From contig JAFYWI010000001.1 in the NCBI GenBank assembly GCA_017558105.1, forward strand, positions 62,001 to 126,000: a stretch of DNA of 64,000 nt, given 5' to 3'. Each line of letters starts with the position of its first letter. Position 1 is the first letter of the stretch. This document shows positions 35,414 through 42,935 of this stretch, in pieces. The notes under the pieces are model-generated. The model saw only the letters and a program-made list of their open reading frames with translations. It made no database searches and was not told the DNA's origin. This DNA is from Clostridia bacterium (GTDB lineage: Bacteria; Bacillota; Clostridia; Christensenellales; Borkfalkiaceae). Made by a program: the position numbers and the translations under genes.

Positions 35414-36431
35414 TTAATAATTCCCCTAATTTACTCGTTTCAATTTTTTCTATAATTACGCAACCTATTTCTTTTGGTAAAACGAATTTAATAAAAGAAC
35501 TTTCTGCCTTTTTATCTATTAAAATTTTCTCTGCAATTTTATTTGCTTGGTAATTTATTGTTAAATTAAAAGGGTAGGCGTTTAACAAGTTTTTCATTTC
35601 TAACACTTGTTCACCTGAAAGATTATAATATTTTTTAGCAATATCTATTGCCTTGTTTATGCCTTTTGCAACGCACAACCCGTGCGAAATTTTGTATTTA
35701 GATAAATTTTCTATTGCGTGGCCTATCGTATGCCCTAAATTTAATAGTGCCCTGTTGCCATTTTCAAACTCGTCTTTTTCAACGATATCAACTTTTATTT
35801 TTAGGCAATTCTCTACTATTTGCAAGTAGTTTAGTTCTTTAACCATTTCTTTGGTTACCGTTTTAGATAAAAACGCATACTTTATAACTTCGCCCATACC
35901 GTTAGTAATTTCTTTTTCTGGCAAGGTATTTAATGCCGAAAGGCTTATATAAACAAAAGATGGTTGGTAAAAAGCACCCAACAAATTTTTACCTTTTTTA
36001 ATATTAACGGCAGTTTTGCCACCAACTGAAGAATCTACCATAGCCAAAAGAGAAGTTGGTATTTGAATAAAGTTTACGCCACGCATATAAGTTGCGCAAA
36101 CGAAACCTGTTATATCTCCAACTACACCACCACCTAAAGCAATAATCGTATCTTTTCTGGTGAATAAATTTTCTGCTAAAAAGTTAATTATTTTTAAGTA
36201 GTTTTTTGTATTCTTTTGCTTTTCGCCACTAGGTAAAACGTAAGAAAAAAACTTTTTGTTTTCTATTGCGCTTACCACTTGGTTATAATATAGTGGAAAA
36301 ACGTTTTTATCGGTAATAATTAAAACTTTTTCACCCGTTAATTTTTCTTTTAAGCAAGAAGAAAGATTTGCAAAATTTTGCTCTATATAAATTTTATAAT
36401 TTTTACTGGTGTTTACGTTTATAATACTCAT
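35406..36431 (-). CDS. aroB: 3-dehydroquinate synthase
   Basis: Second step of the pathway; NAD- and metal-dependent. It has 341 residues: LPSGEKQKNTKNYLKIINFL, ALGGGVVGDITGFVCATYMRGVNFIQIPTSLLAMVDSSVGGKTAVN (in segments), GMGEVIKYAFLS and the zinc-ligand region LLNLGHTIGHAIE. It overlaps tyrA by 4 bp (ATGA). Confidence 0.96.
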   Translation of the reverse strand: MSIINVNTSKNYKIYIEQNFANLSSCLKEKLTGEKVLIITDKNVFPLYYNQVVSAIENKKFFSYVLPSGEKQKNTKNYLKIINFLAENLFTRKDTIIALGGGVVGDITGFVCATYMRGVNFIQIPTSLLAMVDSSVGGKTAVNIKKGKNLLGAFYQPSFVYISLSALNTLPEKEITNGMGEVIKYAFLSKTVTKEMVKELNYLQIVENCLKIKVDIVEKDEFENGNRALLNLGHTIGHAIENLSKYKISHGLCVAKGINKAIDIAKKYYNLSGEQVLEMKNLLNAYPFNLTINYQANKIAEKILIDKKAESSFIKFVLPKEIGCVIIEKIETSKLGELLND

Positions 36432-37273
36432 TTTTTTCTTCCTAAATCTATTTCAAGTTTTTTATCGTTACCTTCTTTAAATAACTGCTTTAATGTTTCT
36501 TCATCGTTATTAGCAATGGCGTTTTTATATTTTTCTACGTTTTCTATAAAAATTTCTAATTCATACAAAACGTTTTCTTTGTTTTGCATAACTAAATCAG
36601 TCCACATTTCTGGGTTCATTCTGGCAACCCTAGTTAAATCTTTATAACTGCCTGCAGAATAACCAAAGTGCTTTTCTGCCGTTGGGCTTTTAATAAACGC
36701 GTTTGAAACTATGTGGCACATTTGCGAAGTGAACGCAATGTTTTTATCGTGAGTTTCGCCGTCCGTTATAATTACTTCGCCAAACCCAACAGATAAGAAC
36801 AAATTTTTTATTTCGCTTTCGTTAAAAATATCTGTTTTTATAGGGGTAAGTAGCATAGATGCTTTATTAAACAACAACGGCGTAGAGTGGTTTATGCCCG
36901 AAAACTCTTTACCAGCCATTGGGTGCGCGCCTATAAAGTTTAACTTTTCGTATTCAACGGCAAATTCTTTCATACTTTTAAGTATGCTTTTCTTTACACC
37001 ACAAAAATCCATTAAAGTAGCGCCTTCTTTAAGGTAAGGCAAATATTCTTTTGCAACACTTTTAAAAAGTTTTGGGAATACTGCTATTACTAAAACGTCT
37101 AATTCTTTGGCGTTTTCTTTTGTTAAAGGAATATTTATTGCGCCAAGCAAGTTTGCCTTTAACATAGAAGTTTCGTCTATATCGTAGCCGTAAACGACGT
37201 TAGAAGTATATTTAATTAAGGCTCTACCGAAAGATGCACCCATTAACCCTAAGCCAATTATACCTATTTTCAT
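36428..37273 (-). CDS. tyrA: prephenate dehydrogenase
   Basis: Makes 4-hydroxyphenylpyruvate for Tyr. It has 281 residues. The Rossmann start is MKIGIIGLGLMGASFGRAL; the substrate region has GAHPMAGKEFSGINHSTPLLF. The helical C-terminal dimer domain has FGYSAGSYKDLTRVARMNPEMW. No ACT domain is present, unlike PheA, so Tyr control may rest on the attenuator. It is 15 bp after aroF. Confidence 0.95.
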   Translation of the reverse strand: MKIGIIGLGLMGASFGRALIKYTSNVVYGYDIDETSMLKANLLGAINIPLTKENAKELDVLVIAVFPKLFKSVAKEYLPYLKEGATLMDFCGVKKSILKSMKEFAVEYEKLNFIGAHPMAGKEFSGINHSTPLLFNKASMLLTPIKTDIFNESEIKNLFLSVGFGEVIITDGETHDKNIAFTSQMCHIVSNAFIKSPTAEKHFGYSAGSYKDLTRVARMNPEMWTDLVMQNKENVLYELEIFIENVEKYKNAIANNDEETLKQLFKEGNDKKLEIDLGRKK

Positions 37274-37288
37274 TTTTTCACCTATAAC

Positions 37289-38302
37289 TTATTTTCTTTC
37301 TTTGTTAACTAACGGCAATACGACGTCTACACTCTTAACAACGTCGTCAAATTGAACGGGAGTTAAACTTTGCGCCCCGTCGCATAGTGCGTTTTTAGGG
37401 TCGTTATGAACTTCTATCATAAGCCCGTCTGCCCCAGCGCTAACAGATGCTAAACTCATTGGTTTTACCAACCTTGAAAGTCCACTTGCATGGCTTGGGT
37501 CTACTATAACCGGCAAGTGCGTTAATTCTTTTAATAATGGTATTGCAGAAAGGTCTAAAGTATTTCTGGTAAGTGGTTCGAAAGTTCTTATACCCCTTTC
37601 GCAAAGAATTACGTTTTTGTTGCCCTCGCTCATTATATATTCTGCGCTCATAAGCCATTCTTCAATGGTGTTGGCAAGCCCCCTTTTTAACAAAATTGGC
37701 TTATCCATTTTGCCTACTTCTTTTAGAAGTTCAAAGTTTTGCATATCTCTTGCGCCTATTTGCACTAAGTCTACGTCTTTGAATAAATCTATATGATTAA
37801 CGCTCATAATTTCGGTAACGATAGGCATACCCGTTTCTTCTTTTGCTTTTAATAAAAGGCTTAAACCACCTTCTCTTAAACCTTGGAAAGAGTATGGCGA
37901 AGTTCTTGGCTTAAACGCACCACCACGAAGCAAAGTTGCACCAGAAGCCTTTACCGCTTTAGCAATTTCTATAACTTGTTTTTCACTTTCTACCGAGCAT
38001 GGACCTGCTATAATTTGGAAGTTGTTTCCACCAAACTTATGCCCACCTATTTCTATTATGGTATCTTCTGGGTGGAATTTTCTGTTTGCACACTTATATG
38101 GTTCGCCAATTCTTTTAACAGATTCTACTATATTCATAGAACCAACTAAATCTATGTCTATTTTAGAAGTATCGCCTATAAGCCCAAGCACTAAAGAATT
38201 ACTACCCACGCTTATATCTACTTCTACACCTTGCATTTTAACCCATTTAATCAACGTGTCTAATTGTGCCTTTTCGCTATTCCTTTTTACAACGATAATC
38301 AT
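37289..38302 (-). CDS. aroF: DAHP synthase with N-terminal regulatory domain
   Basis: First step of the pathway: PEP plus erythrose-4-phosphate. It has 337 residues. The N-terminal about 70 residues form a ferredoxin-like domain that mediates Tyr/Phe feedback in relatives. The barrel has NFQIIAGPCSVESEKQ, LRGGAFKPRTSPYSFQGLREG, IGARDMQNFELLKEVG and PVIVDPSHASGLSRLV. This is the Thermotoga/Bacillus-like AroA(G/H) class rather than the E. coli AroFGH length class. AAGGAG 9 bp upstream follows directly after the attenuator U-run. Confidence 0.95.
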   Translation of the reverse strand: MIIVVKRNSEKAQLDTLIKWVKMQGVEVDISVGSNSLVLGLIGDTSKIDIDLVGSMNIVESVKRIGEPYKCANRKFHPEDTIIEIGGHKFGGNNFQIIAGPCSVESEKQVIEIAKAVKASGATLLRGGAFKPRTSPYSFQGLREGGLSLLLKAKEETGMPIVTEIMSVNHIDLFKDVDLVQIGARDMQNFELLKEVGKMDKPILLKRGLANTIEEWLMSAEYIMSEGNKNVILCERGIRTFEPLTRNTLDLSAIPLLKELTHLPVIVDPSHASGLSRLVKPMSLASVSAGADGLMIEVHNDPKNALCDGAQSLTPVQFDDVVKSVDVVLPLVNKERK

Positions 38303-38316
38303 AATACCCTCTCCTT

Positions 38317-38350
38317 AAATAAAAATGACCGATATATAAATATCGGCCAT
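38317..38350 (-). terminator. attenuator terminator before aroF
   Basis: TGGCCGATA (38349-38341) pairs with TATCGGTCA (38334-38326), one G-U, followed by TTTTTATTT (38325-38317). Its 5' arm is also the 3' arm of the antiterminator. Confidence 0.88.
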
Positions 38351-38390
38351 ATAGAAAACATTTTTATTACACGCAAAAATACAACCGATA

Positions 38391-38456
38391 CTAAATTTTA
38401 CTATGGTTAAAAAAGTAAAAGATAAAGTTGTATGCGTAATAATTTTTGTTTAACAT
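38391..38456 (-). CDS. Tyr/Phe-rich attenuator leader peptide
   Basis: A 21-residue open reading frame: MLNKNYYAYN, then FIFYFFNHSKI, stop TAG. Four Tyr (positions 6, 7, 9, 14) and four Phe (11, 13, 15, 16) make 8 of 21 residues; there is no Trp. An AGAGG site lies 7 bp upstream of the ATG, and a promoter sits about 20 bp upstream. The stop codon directly abuts segment 2 of the attenuator, as in classical proteobacterial leaders. The composition matches the operon's products, Phe and Tyr. I have no name for it from other organisms. Confidence 0.88.
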   Translation of the reverse strand: MLNKNYYAYNFIFYFFNHSKI

Positions 38457-38478
38457 AATTTTTCCTCTAACACAAATT

Positions 38479-38507
38479 ATTTTAGTACTTTAAAAAGATT
38501 AAGTCAA
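38479..38507 (-). promoter_or_regulatory. aromatic operon promoter
   Basis: TTGACT (38507-38502), 17-bp spacer, TAAAAT (38484-38479); RNA start expected near 38472, just before the leader peptide's ribosome binding site. Confidence 0.82.
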
Positions 38508-38551
38508 TAATTTTTTATAATTTTTTTTACTTTTTTTATATTTTTTTGCAA

Positions 38552-38583
38552 TTAAAAAGACTTAAAATTACTTTTAAGCCTTT
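38552..38583 (-). terminator. acpP terminator
   Basis: AAAGGCTTAAAA/TTTTAAGTCTTT with one G-U and a 4-nt loop, followed by a short T-run. Confidence 0.75.
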
Positions 38584-38599
38584 TTTTATTTTTATTCAA

Positions 38600-38830
38600 T
38601 TATTTTTGAGCATCAATAGCCTTAACTATATCGCCAACGGTTTTGATGTTAACTGCATCTTCTTCTGGAACGGTAATACCGAATTCTTCTTCTAACGTCA
38701 TTAACATTTCAACCATGTCTAAAGAATCTGCCCCTAAATCTTTAACTACTTCTTTTTCTTCGGTAATTTCTTCTATTGCTTTGTTAAGTTGTTGAGCAAG
38801 AAGTTCTTTTACTTTATCGATAGTTGCCAT
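38600..38830 (-). CDS. acpP: acyl carrier protein
   Basis: Carries acyl chains in fatty acid synthesis on a 4'-phosphopantetheine arm. The 76-residue acidic protein has the attachment site in DLGADSLDMVEMLMTLEEEF, Ser36. GGAGG precedes the ATG; own promoter and terminator, so it is monocistronic. No other fatty acid gene is nearby. Confidence 0.95.
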   Translation of the reverse strand: MATIDKVKELLAQQLNKAIEEITEEKEVVKDLGADSLDMVEMLMTLEEEFGITVPEEDAVNIKTVGDIVKAIDAQK

Positions 38831-38860
38831 AATATTTCCTCCATAAATATTTACATATAT

Positions 38861-38889
38861 ATTATATAGTTATTGCAAATAAAAATCAA
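38861..38889 (-). promoter_or_regulatory. acpP promoter
   Basis: TTGATT (38889-38884), 17-bp spacer, TATAAT (38866-38861). Confidence 0.82.
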
Positions 38890-38950
38890 GTATATAGTAA
38901 AAATTTGTGCTAATTTTCTTAAAAAATAGGTAACTTTAACGTTTATTTAC

Positions 38951-39973
38951 CTAATTTTTATATTTTTCTTTGCCTTTTTTATATAAATCGCATATTAATT
39001 TATGTGTTTTTAGGCACTCTTTTCCACTAATTTCAAGTGGTTTTTCGTTAAATAATGCTTTGTAAAATTCTGAAATTTGTTTTGCGTGTTGGAAGCCCCA
39101 ATAGTCTTTTCCACCGGCAACTTCTTTTAGGTCGGTTGCTTGGTGGGCTTCTTCGGTAGTGCCGTCGTTATATACTATGTAAGCATCGTCGTAACCAAAG
39201 GTAACTTTACCATTTTCGCAATACATTTTAATTTCAATAGGTTCGTCGCAACCATAATTGTTCATAGCGTAAAACCCATAAGTAGTGCCGTTTTCGTAAA
39301 CTATATACCCTTCTGCACTATCTTCTACGTTTACTTTGCTATGACCGTGGTTGGCTATTGAACATTCTAGTTTTTTTACAGGGCTATCTACTATCCAGTT
39401 AACAAGGTCTATAGAGTGTATTGCTTGGTCTATAATAACACCGCCACCTTCTTTATCCCAAGTGCCTTTCCAGTCGCTACTACTATAATAATCGTCTGAA
39501 CGAGACCAAGTTAATATAGAACGGCAAGAAATAATTTTGCCAAGTTTACCACTTGAAACTGCTTCTTTAACAAGTTTTGGTGCATTGTTATATCTACATT
39601 GAAATATAACTCCATATAAAACGTTGTTTTCTTTAGCCGTTTGTACGGCATGTTCTGCACTTTCATAGTCTATAGACATAGGTTTTTCGCTTAAAACGTT
39701 TACGCCTTTACTAAACGCATATTCTGCTACTACGGTATGCAAGTAGTGTGGTAAGCAAATGTGAACTGCGTCTAATTGTTCTTTTTCGAACATTTCTTTA
39801 TAGTCGTAATAAGCATTAATGCCATATTCTTTAGCATAATAATCTGCTCTGTCTTTTTTAATGTCGCAACAAGCGACTAATTTTACGTTTGGTACAGAGA
39901 AAATTCCGTCAAAATGCATGACGGAAATTCTCCCACAGCCGATAACGGCTACTTTTTTTATAATTTTATCCAT
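38951..39973 (-). CDS. Gfo/Idh/MocA family oxidoreductase
   Basis: A 340-residue NAD(P)-dependent dehydrogenase of the sugar-acting Gfo/Idh/MocA type. The Rossmann loop is VAVIGCGRISVMHFDGIF. The EKP motif with its catalytic Lys is in GVNVLSEKPMSIDYESA, and the substrate-side histidine region is GGGVIIDQAIHSIDLVNW. Last gene of a three-gene set transcribed away from an AraC regulator; it overlaps the middle gene by 16 bp. The likely substrate is a sugar or inositol, not identifiable here. Confidence 0.9.
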   Translation of the reverse strand: MDKIIKKVAVIGCGRISVMHFDGIFSVPNVKLVACCDIKKDRADYYAKEYGINAYYDYKEMFEKEQLDAVHICLPHYLHTVVAEYAFSKGVNVLSEKPMSIDYESAEHAVQTAKENNVLYGVIFQCRYNNAPKLVKEAVSSGKLGKIISCRSILTWSRSDDYYSSSDWKGTWDKEGGGVIIDQAIHSIDLVNWIVDSPVKKLECSIANHGHSKVNVEDSAEGYIVYENGTTYGFYAMNNYGCDEPIEIKMYCENGKVTFGYDDAYIVYNDGTTEEAHQATDLKEVAGGKDYWGFQHAKQISEFYKALFNEKPLEISGKECLKTHKLICDLYKKGKEKYKN

Positions 39974-40806
39974 TCCCCTAATTTACCTTTTGCTTCAATA
40001 ATTTTTTCACGTAGTTTCATTACTTCAAGGGTTTGTTCTTTAGTAAAGTCTATTTCGCCTGTTTCAAAGAAGTTAAGTATTTTTGCCATAAGTTTCATAA
40101 AGAAAGCAGATGCAACTTTGGTTTCGTAAACAGAACCATCTTCTTTAGTTGCAGTTACTAAGAAACCATCTTTACACCATCTAACTCTTGCAACTCTTTC
40201 GTCGTTATATTTTACGTGGCAAATATATTCTTCTGGGTCGTTAACTTCGGCACAAACTTCCGTAGCGCCAACACCTAAAATTTTAACTATCATTTCAACT
40301 TGGTGTATAATGTATTCTTCCATGTTGCTACCGTTACCCCTAGTGTAAACCTTAGTAACGTTTTCTAAGCCTTGAATTTCTTCGCCGTAACGAAGTGCAG
40401 AAGTAGAGAAGAATTTAATGTTTTGTTCTTCTGCTAACCTATAAATTTCTGCTGCAGTAGCATAGTCTGGAGCGAAAGTTTTATCTATATAAATTCTTTT
40501 GCCACCAGCATACTTAAATACTTCGCTTGCTAAACGCAAGTGGCTTTCTGGGTTAGATGGGGCTAAAATAATAATATTATCGCTCTTTTCGCAAAGTTCT
40601 TTAATAGTTTCGCATTTTTCTACGTTATATTTTTCGCACCATTGGTCTGTATTTTCTGGGTATAGTGGAGATTGATATTCTTCTGCATAAGCATAACAAA
40701 CTTGATAATCTAAACCCATTTCTTCGCTAATTTGTTTTATCCAACCAGGGTATTGGTTAGCATGCCATTCTGCAATATATAAATCTACAAAACCTATTTT
40801 TTTCAT
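39958..40806 (-). CDS. divergent Gfo/Idh-like Rossmann protein
   Basis: A 282-residue protein, shorter than its neighbours. It lacks the GxGxxG start of a normal Rossmann fold, opening instead MKKIGFVDLYIAEWHANQYPGW. IIILAPSNPESHLRLASEVFKY and GGKRIYIDKTFAPDYATAAEIY take the place of the usual EKP region, where the Lys is kept but the Glu and Pro are not. It may be a non-redox partner or a highly changed dehydrogenase. It overlaps the upstream gene by 4 bp and the downstream one by 16, so all three are made together. Confidence 0.75.
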   Translation of the reverse strand: MKKIGFVDLYIAEWHANQYPGWIKQISEEMGLDYQVCYAYAEEYQSPLYPENTDQWCEKYNVEKCETIKELCEKSDNIIILAPSNPESHLRLASEVFKYAGGKRIYIDKTFAPDYATAAEIYRLAEEQNIKFFSTSALRYGEEIQGLENVTKVYTRGNGSNMEEYIIHQVEMIVKILGVGATEVCAEVNDPEEYICHVKYNDERVARVRWCKDGFLVTATKEDGSVYETKVASAFFMKLMAKILNFFETGEIDFTKEQTLEVMKLREKIIEAKGKLGEWIKL

Positions 40807-41858
40807 AATTTAATTTCCTCTTTCTTGTCTGCTGATTGATATAAACCATCTAATAATTTAGCAGTTTCTAAAACGTTGTCTATGTAGTTTCTTGATTTTA
40901 CGCCTGTTTCCATAGAGTTAATAAAGTCGGTATCTTCACATAAGAACATACTTGGAATTTCGTATTCAGGAGCAATTTCTTCTAAAGTATCCCCTTTCCA
41001 GTAAACGAATTTTCCACCATAAGCCAACCTTGCACCACCCTTATCGCCAAGGAAGTCAATAAACATTTCGTTTTTATTAATGTTTTGAGCCCATGCGCCG
41101 TTGAAAGAGATGTTTGCTTTGTTAGTTCTAATGTAACCCGTAATAAAGTCGTCTACGTCGTTAGTGCCGGTTTCTACGTTAGAAGTATCTTCAGCCCACA
41201 TATCTTTATATTTATAAGATTTCATATCTTTAGCCATTTCGTTATAAGCATCGCAAGTGATGTTCTTTAGGTTGAAACCACCTAATACGTAGTAAATTAA
41301 GTCGAAGAAGTGTACGCCCCAGTCGATAAGTACGCCACCACCAGATTCTTTCTTAGTTGTGAAAGCACCACCAAGACCTGGTATAGAACGGAAACTTCTA
41401 AAAGAGCAGTAAACGTGGTAAACGTTACCAAATTCGCCGTTAGCAACCATTTCACGTAGCATTTCTACTGATTTATGATAACGGTTAACAACACCAATGT
41501 TTAATAATAAACCTTGTTTTTCTGCTTCTTTAGCCATTTCTACAGAAAGTTCGTAGTTAATTGTAATAGGCTTTTCGCAGAAAACGTGTTTGCCTGCCTT
41601 TAATGCGTCCATAGTGATTGTGTAGTGTGCGTAGTTAGGTGTTAAAACGTAAACGCCGTCTATTTCCTTATCGTTTAAGGCTACCTTATAATCGGTTATA
41701 ATATTTTCGATTTTAGGGAATTTTTCTTTTGCTAATTTTGCCTTTTCTTCAATTAGGTCGCAAGCGTATTTAATTCTTACGTTTTCAATTTTAGATAATG
41801 CAGGAAGGTGTGCGTTGTTTGCAATTCTTCCACAGCCAATAATTGCTACTACTTTCAT
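40803..41858 (-). CDS. Gfo/Idh/MocA family oxidoreductase
   Basis: First gene of the set, 351 residues. NAD-binding loop VVAIIGCGRIANNAHLPALSK; EKP motif in GKHVFCEKPITINYELS; active-site region GGGVLIDWGVHFFDLIYYVLGG. GGAGG lies before the ATG. It shares a 180-bp divergent control region with the AraC-type regulator, which is the likely controller. Confidence 0.9.
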   Translation of the reverse strand: MKVVAIIGCGRIANNAHLPALSKIENVRIKYACDLIEEKAKLAKEKFPKIENIITDYKVALNDKEIDGVYVLTPNYAHYTITMDALKAGKHVFCEKPITINYELSVEMAKEAEKQGLLLNIGVVNRYHKSVEMLREMVANGEFGNVYHVYCSFRSFRSIPGLGGAFTTKKESGGGVLIDWGVHFFDLIYYVLGGFNLKNITCDAYNEMAKDMKSYKYKDMWAEDTSNVETGTNDVDDFITGYIRTNKANISFNGAWAQNINKNEMFIDFLGDKGGARLAYGGKFVYWKGDTLEEIAPEYEIPSMFLCEDTDFINSMETGVKSRNYIDNVLETAKLLDGLYQSADKKEEIKL

Positions 41859-41890
41859 AATAAAATCCTCCGATTTTTGCTTTTTTCTTA

Positions 41891-41919
41891 ATTATATCAC
41901 ACTAATATTATGCTATCAA
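41891..41919 (-). promoter_or_regulatory. promoter of the Gfo/Idh operon
   Basis: TTGATA (41919-41914), 17-bp spacer, TATAAT (41896-41891). Confidence 0.8.
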
Positions 41920-41970
41920 TATTATTATTTAACAAAAACATATCATTATTTACGATTTTTATATAAATAA

Positions 41971-41984
41971 ACACTTAAAAGTGT
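41971..41984. promoter_or_regulatory. possible operator in the AraC-Gfo/Idh divergent region
   Basis: Six-bp inverted repeat ACACTT-AA-AAGTGT between the two divergent promoters, 21 bp left of the araC-type -35 box and about 50 bp from the other -35. A candidate binding site only. Confidence 0.4.
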
Positions 41985-42005
41985 TGTAAAAGCATATTTT
42001 TTTAT

Positions 42006-42034
42006 TTGACTTTGATTTTTTACTTTGATATTAT
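42006..42034 (+). promoter_or_regulatory. promoter of the AraC-type regulator gene
   Basis: TTGACT (42006-42011), 17-bp spacer, TATTAT (42029-42034). The expected RNA start falls on or next to the ATG at 42041, implying a leaderless mRNA. Confidence 0.7.
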
Positions 42035-42040
42035 ATTGTT

Positions 42041-42898
42041 ATGAGTTATAAATACAGATTAAATTTTTTAAGCCCAACTTATAGCACTCCGCTAAATGAT
42101 TTAGAGTTAGTTCAACTTGGAAGAATTTACTGCGACGAAACTACCGTTTTCGAAAACCACTACCACAAAAATTGGTACGAATTTACTTTCGTTACTGACG
42201 GCAAGGGAACAATTTATACAAACAACACTCCTATTGAAGTTAAAAAGGGGGATATTTACCTTTCTTACGTTTACGATATTCATAAAATTAAGTCAGACAA
42301 AACTTCGCCACTTAAATACGATTATTTTGCATTTTTCCCTACTAATAGTGAACTTGCAGAAAGGCTACACAATATTACTATGAACTTCCCTTCTGCCAAA
42401 GACCGTTTGTTTAAAGACGATAGGTTGTTTCCGTTAATTTCTTCTGCCATAAAAGAAATAGATAACATTAATAACCCACTAACACTTTCTTTATTAAACA
42501 GCATTTTTATGCAAGTTTTAATATATTCTGTTAAAGATTTTGAAGATAACAAAGTTAGTTCTACTTCTCTTACAAAAAACAACATACTCTGCACACAAAT
42601 TATGGATTATATTAGCCTTAATTTATATAACATAGATTCTTTAACGGAGTTAAGCAAAATTTTTTCTTATTCTTATAACTATTTATCTTACGTTTTTAAA
42701 AAAACTACCTTTTTAACCTTAATGGATTATTATAATATGATTAGGCTTGAAGAAGCCAAAAACCTAATTAAGAAAGAAAAATTAAACGTAAAAGAAGTTG
42801 CAGAAAGGTTAAACTACTCTACCCCCTATTCGTTTAGTAAAGCATTTAAAAATAGGTATAAAATTTCGCCTATGCAATATAAAAAAGTACACCAATAA
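42041..42898 (+). CDS. AraC family transcriptional regulator
   Basis: A 285-residue regulator. The N-terminal cupin-like sensor (about 30-110) has FENHYHKNWYEFTFVTDGKG and VKKGDIYLSYVYDIHKI, a sugar-binding type. The C-terminal pair of helix-turn-helix motifs is at about 185-285 (DSLTELSKIFSYSYNYLSYVFKK; NVKEVAERLNYSTPYSFSKAFKNRYKISPMQYKK). Divergent from the Gfo/Idh operon and facing the GH2-MFS pair; probably controls one or both. No ribosome binding site lies before the ATG. Confidence 0.92.
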   Translation: MSYKYRLNFLSPTYSTPLNDLELVQLGRIYCDETTVFENHYHKNWYEFTFVTDGKGTIYTNNTPIEVKKGDIYLSYVYDIHKIKSDKTSPLKYDYFAFFPTNSELAERLHNITMNFPSAKDRLFKDDRLFPLISSAIKEIDNINNPLTLSLLNSIFMQVLIYSVKDFEDNKVSSTSLTKNNILCTQIMDYISLNLYNIDSLTELSKIFSYSYNYLSYVFKKTTFLTLMDYYNMIRLEEAKNLIKKEKLNVKEVAERLNYSTPYSFSKAFKNRYKISPMQYKKVHQ

Positions 42899-42901
42899 AA
42901 T

Positions 42902-42932
42902 AAAAAGTTAGCATTGATTTGCTAACTTTTTT
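42902..42932. terminator. bidirectional terminator between araC-type and GH2 genes
   Basis: AAAAAGTTAGCA/TGCTAACTTTTT with a 6-nt loop; serves both convergent genes. Confidence 0.88.
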
Positions 42933-42935
42933 AAT

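Larger units (their letters stand above)
38303..38472 (-). promoter_or_regulatory. ribosome-mediated attenuator of the aromatic operon
   Basis: A leader RNA of about 170 nt. It holds a Tyr/Phe-rich leader peptide (38391-38456), then segment 2 (38390-38366), segment 3 (38352-38341) and segment 4 (38334-38326). Segment 2 can pair with leader codons 7-10 (GTTGTA/TACAAC, TGCG/CGCA, TAAT/ATTA), forming the 1:2 hairpin. It can instead pair with segment 3 as a 12-bp antiterminator (TATCGGTTGTAT with ATATGGCCGATA, three G-U). Segments 3:4 form the terminator. Stalling at Tyr or Phe codons would mask segment 1, free segment 2 and let RNA polymerase read on. Confidence 0.88.
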
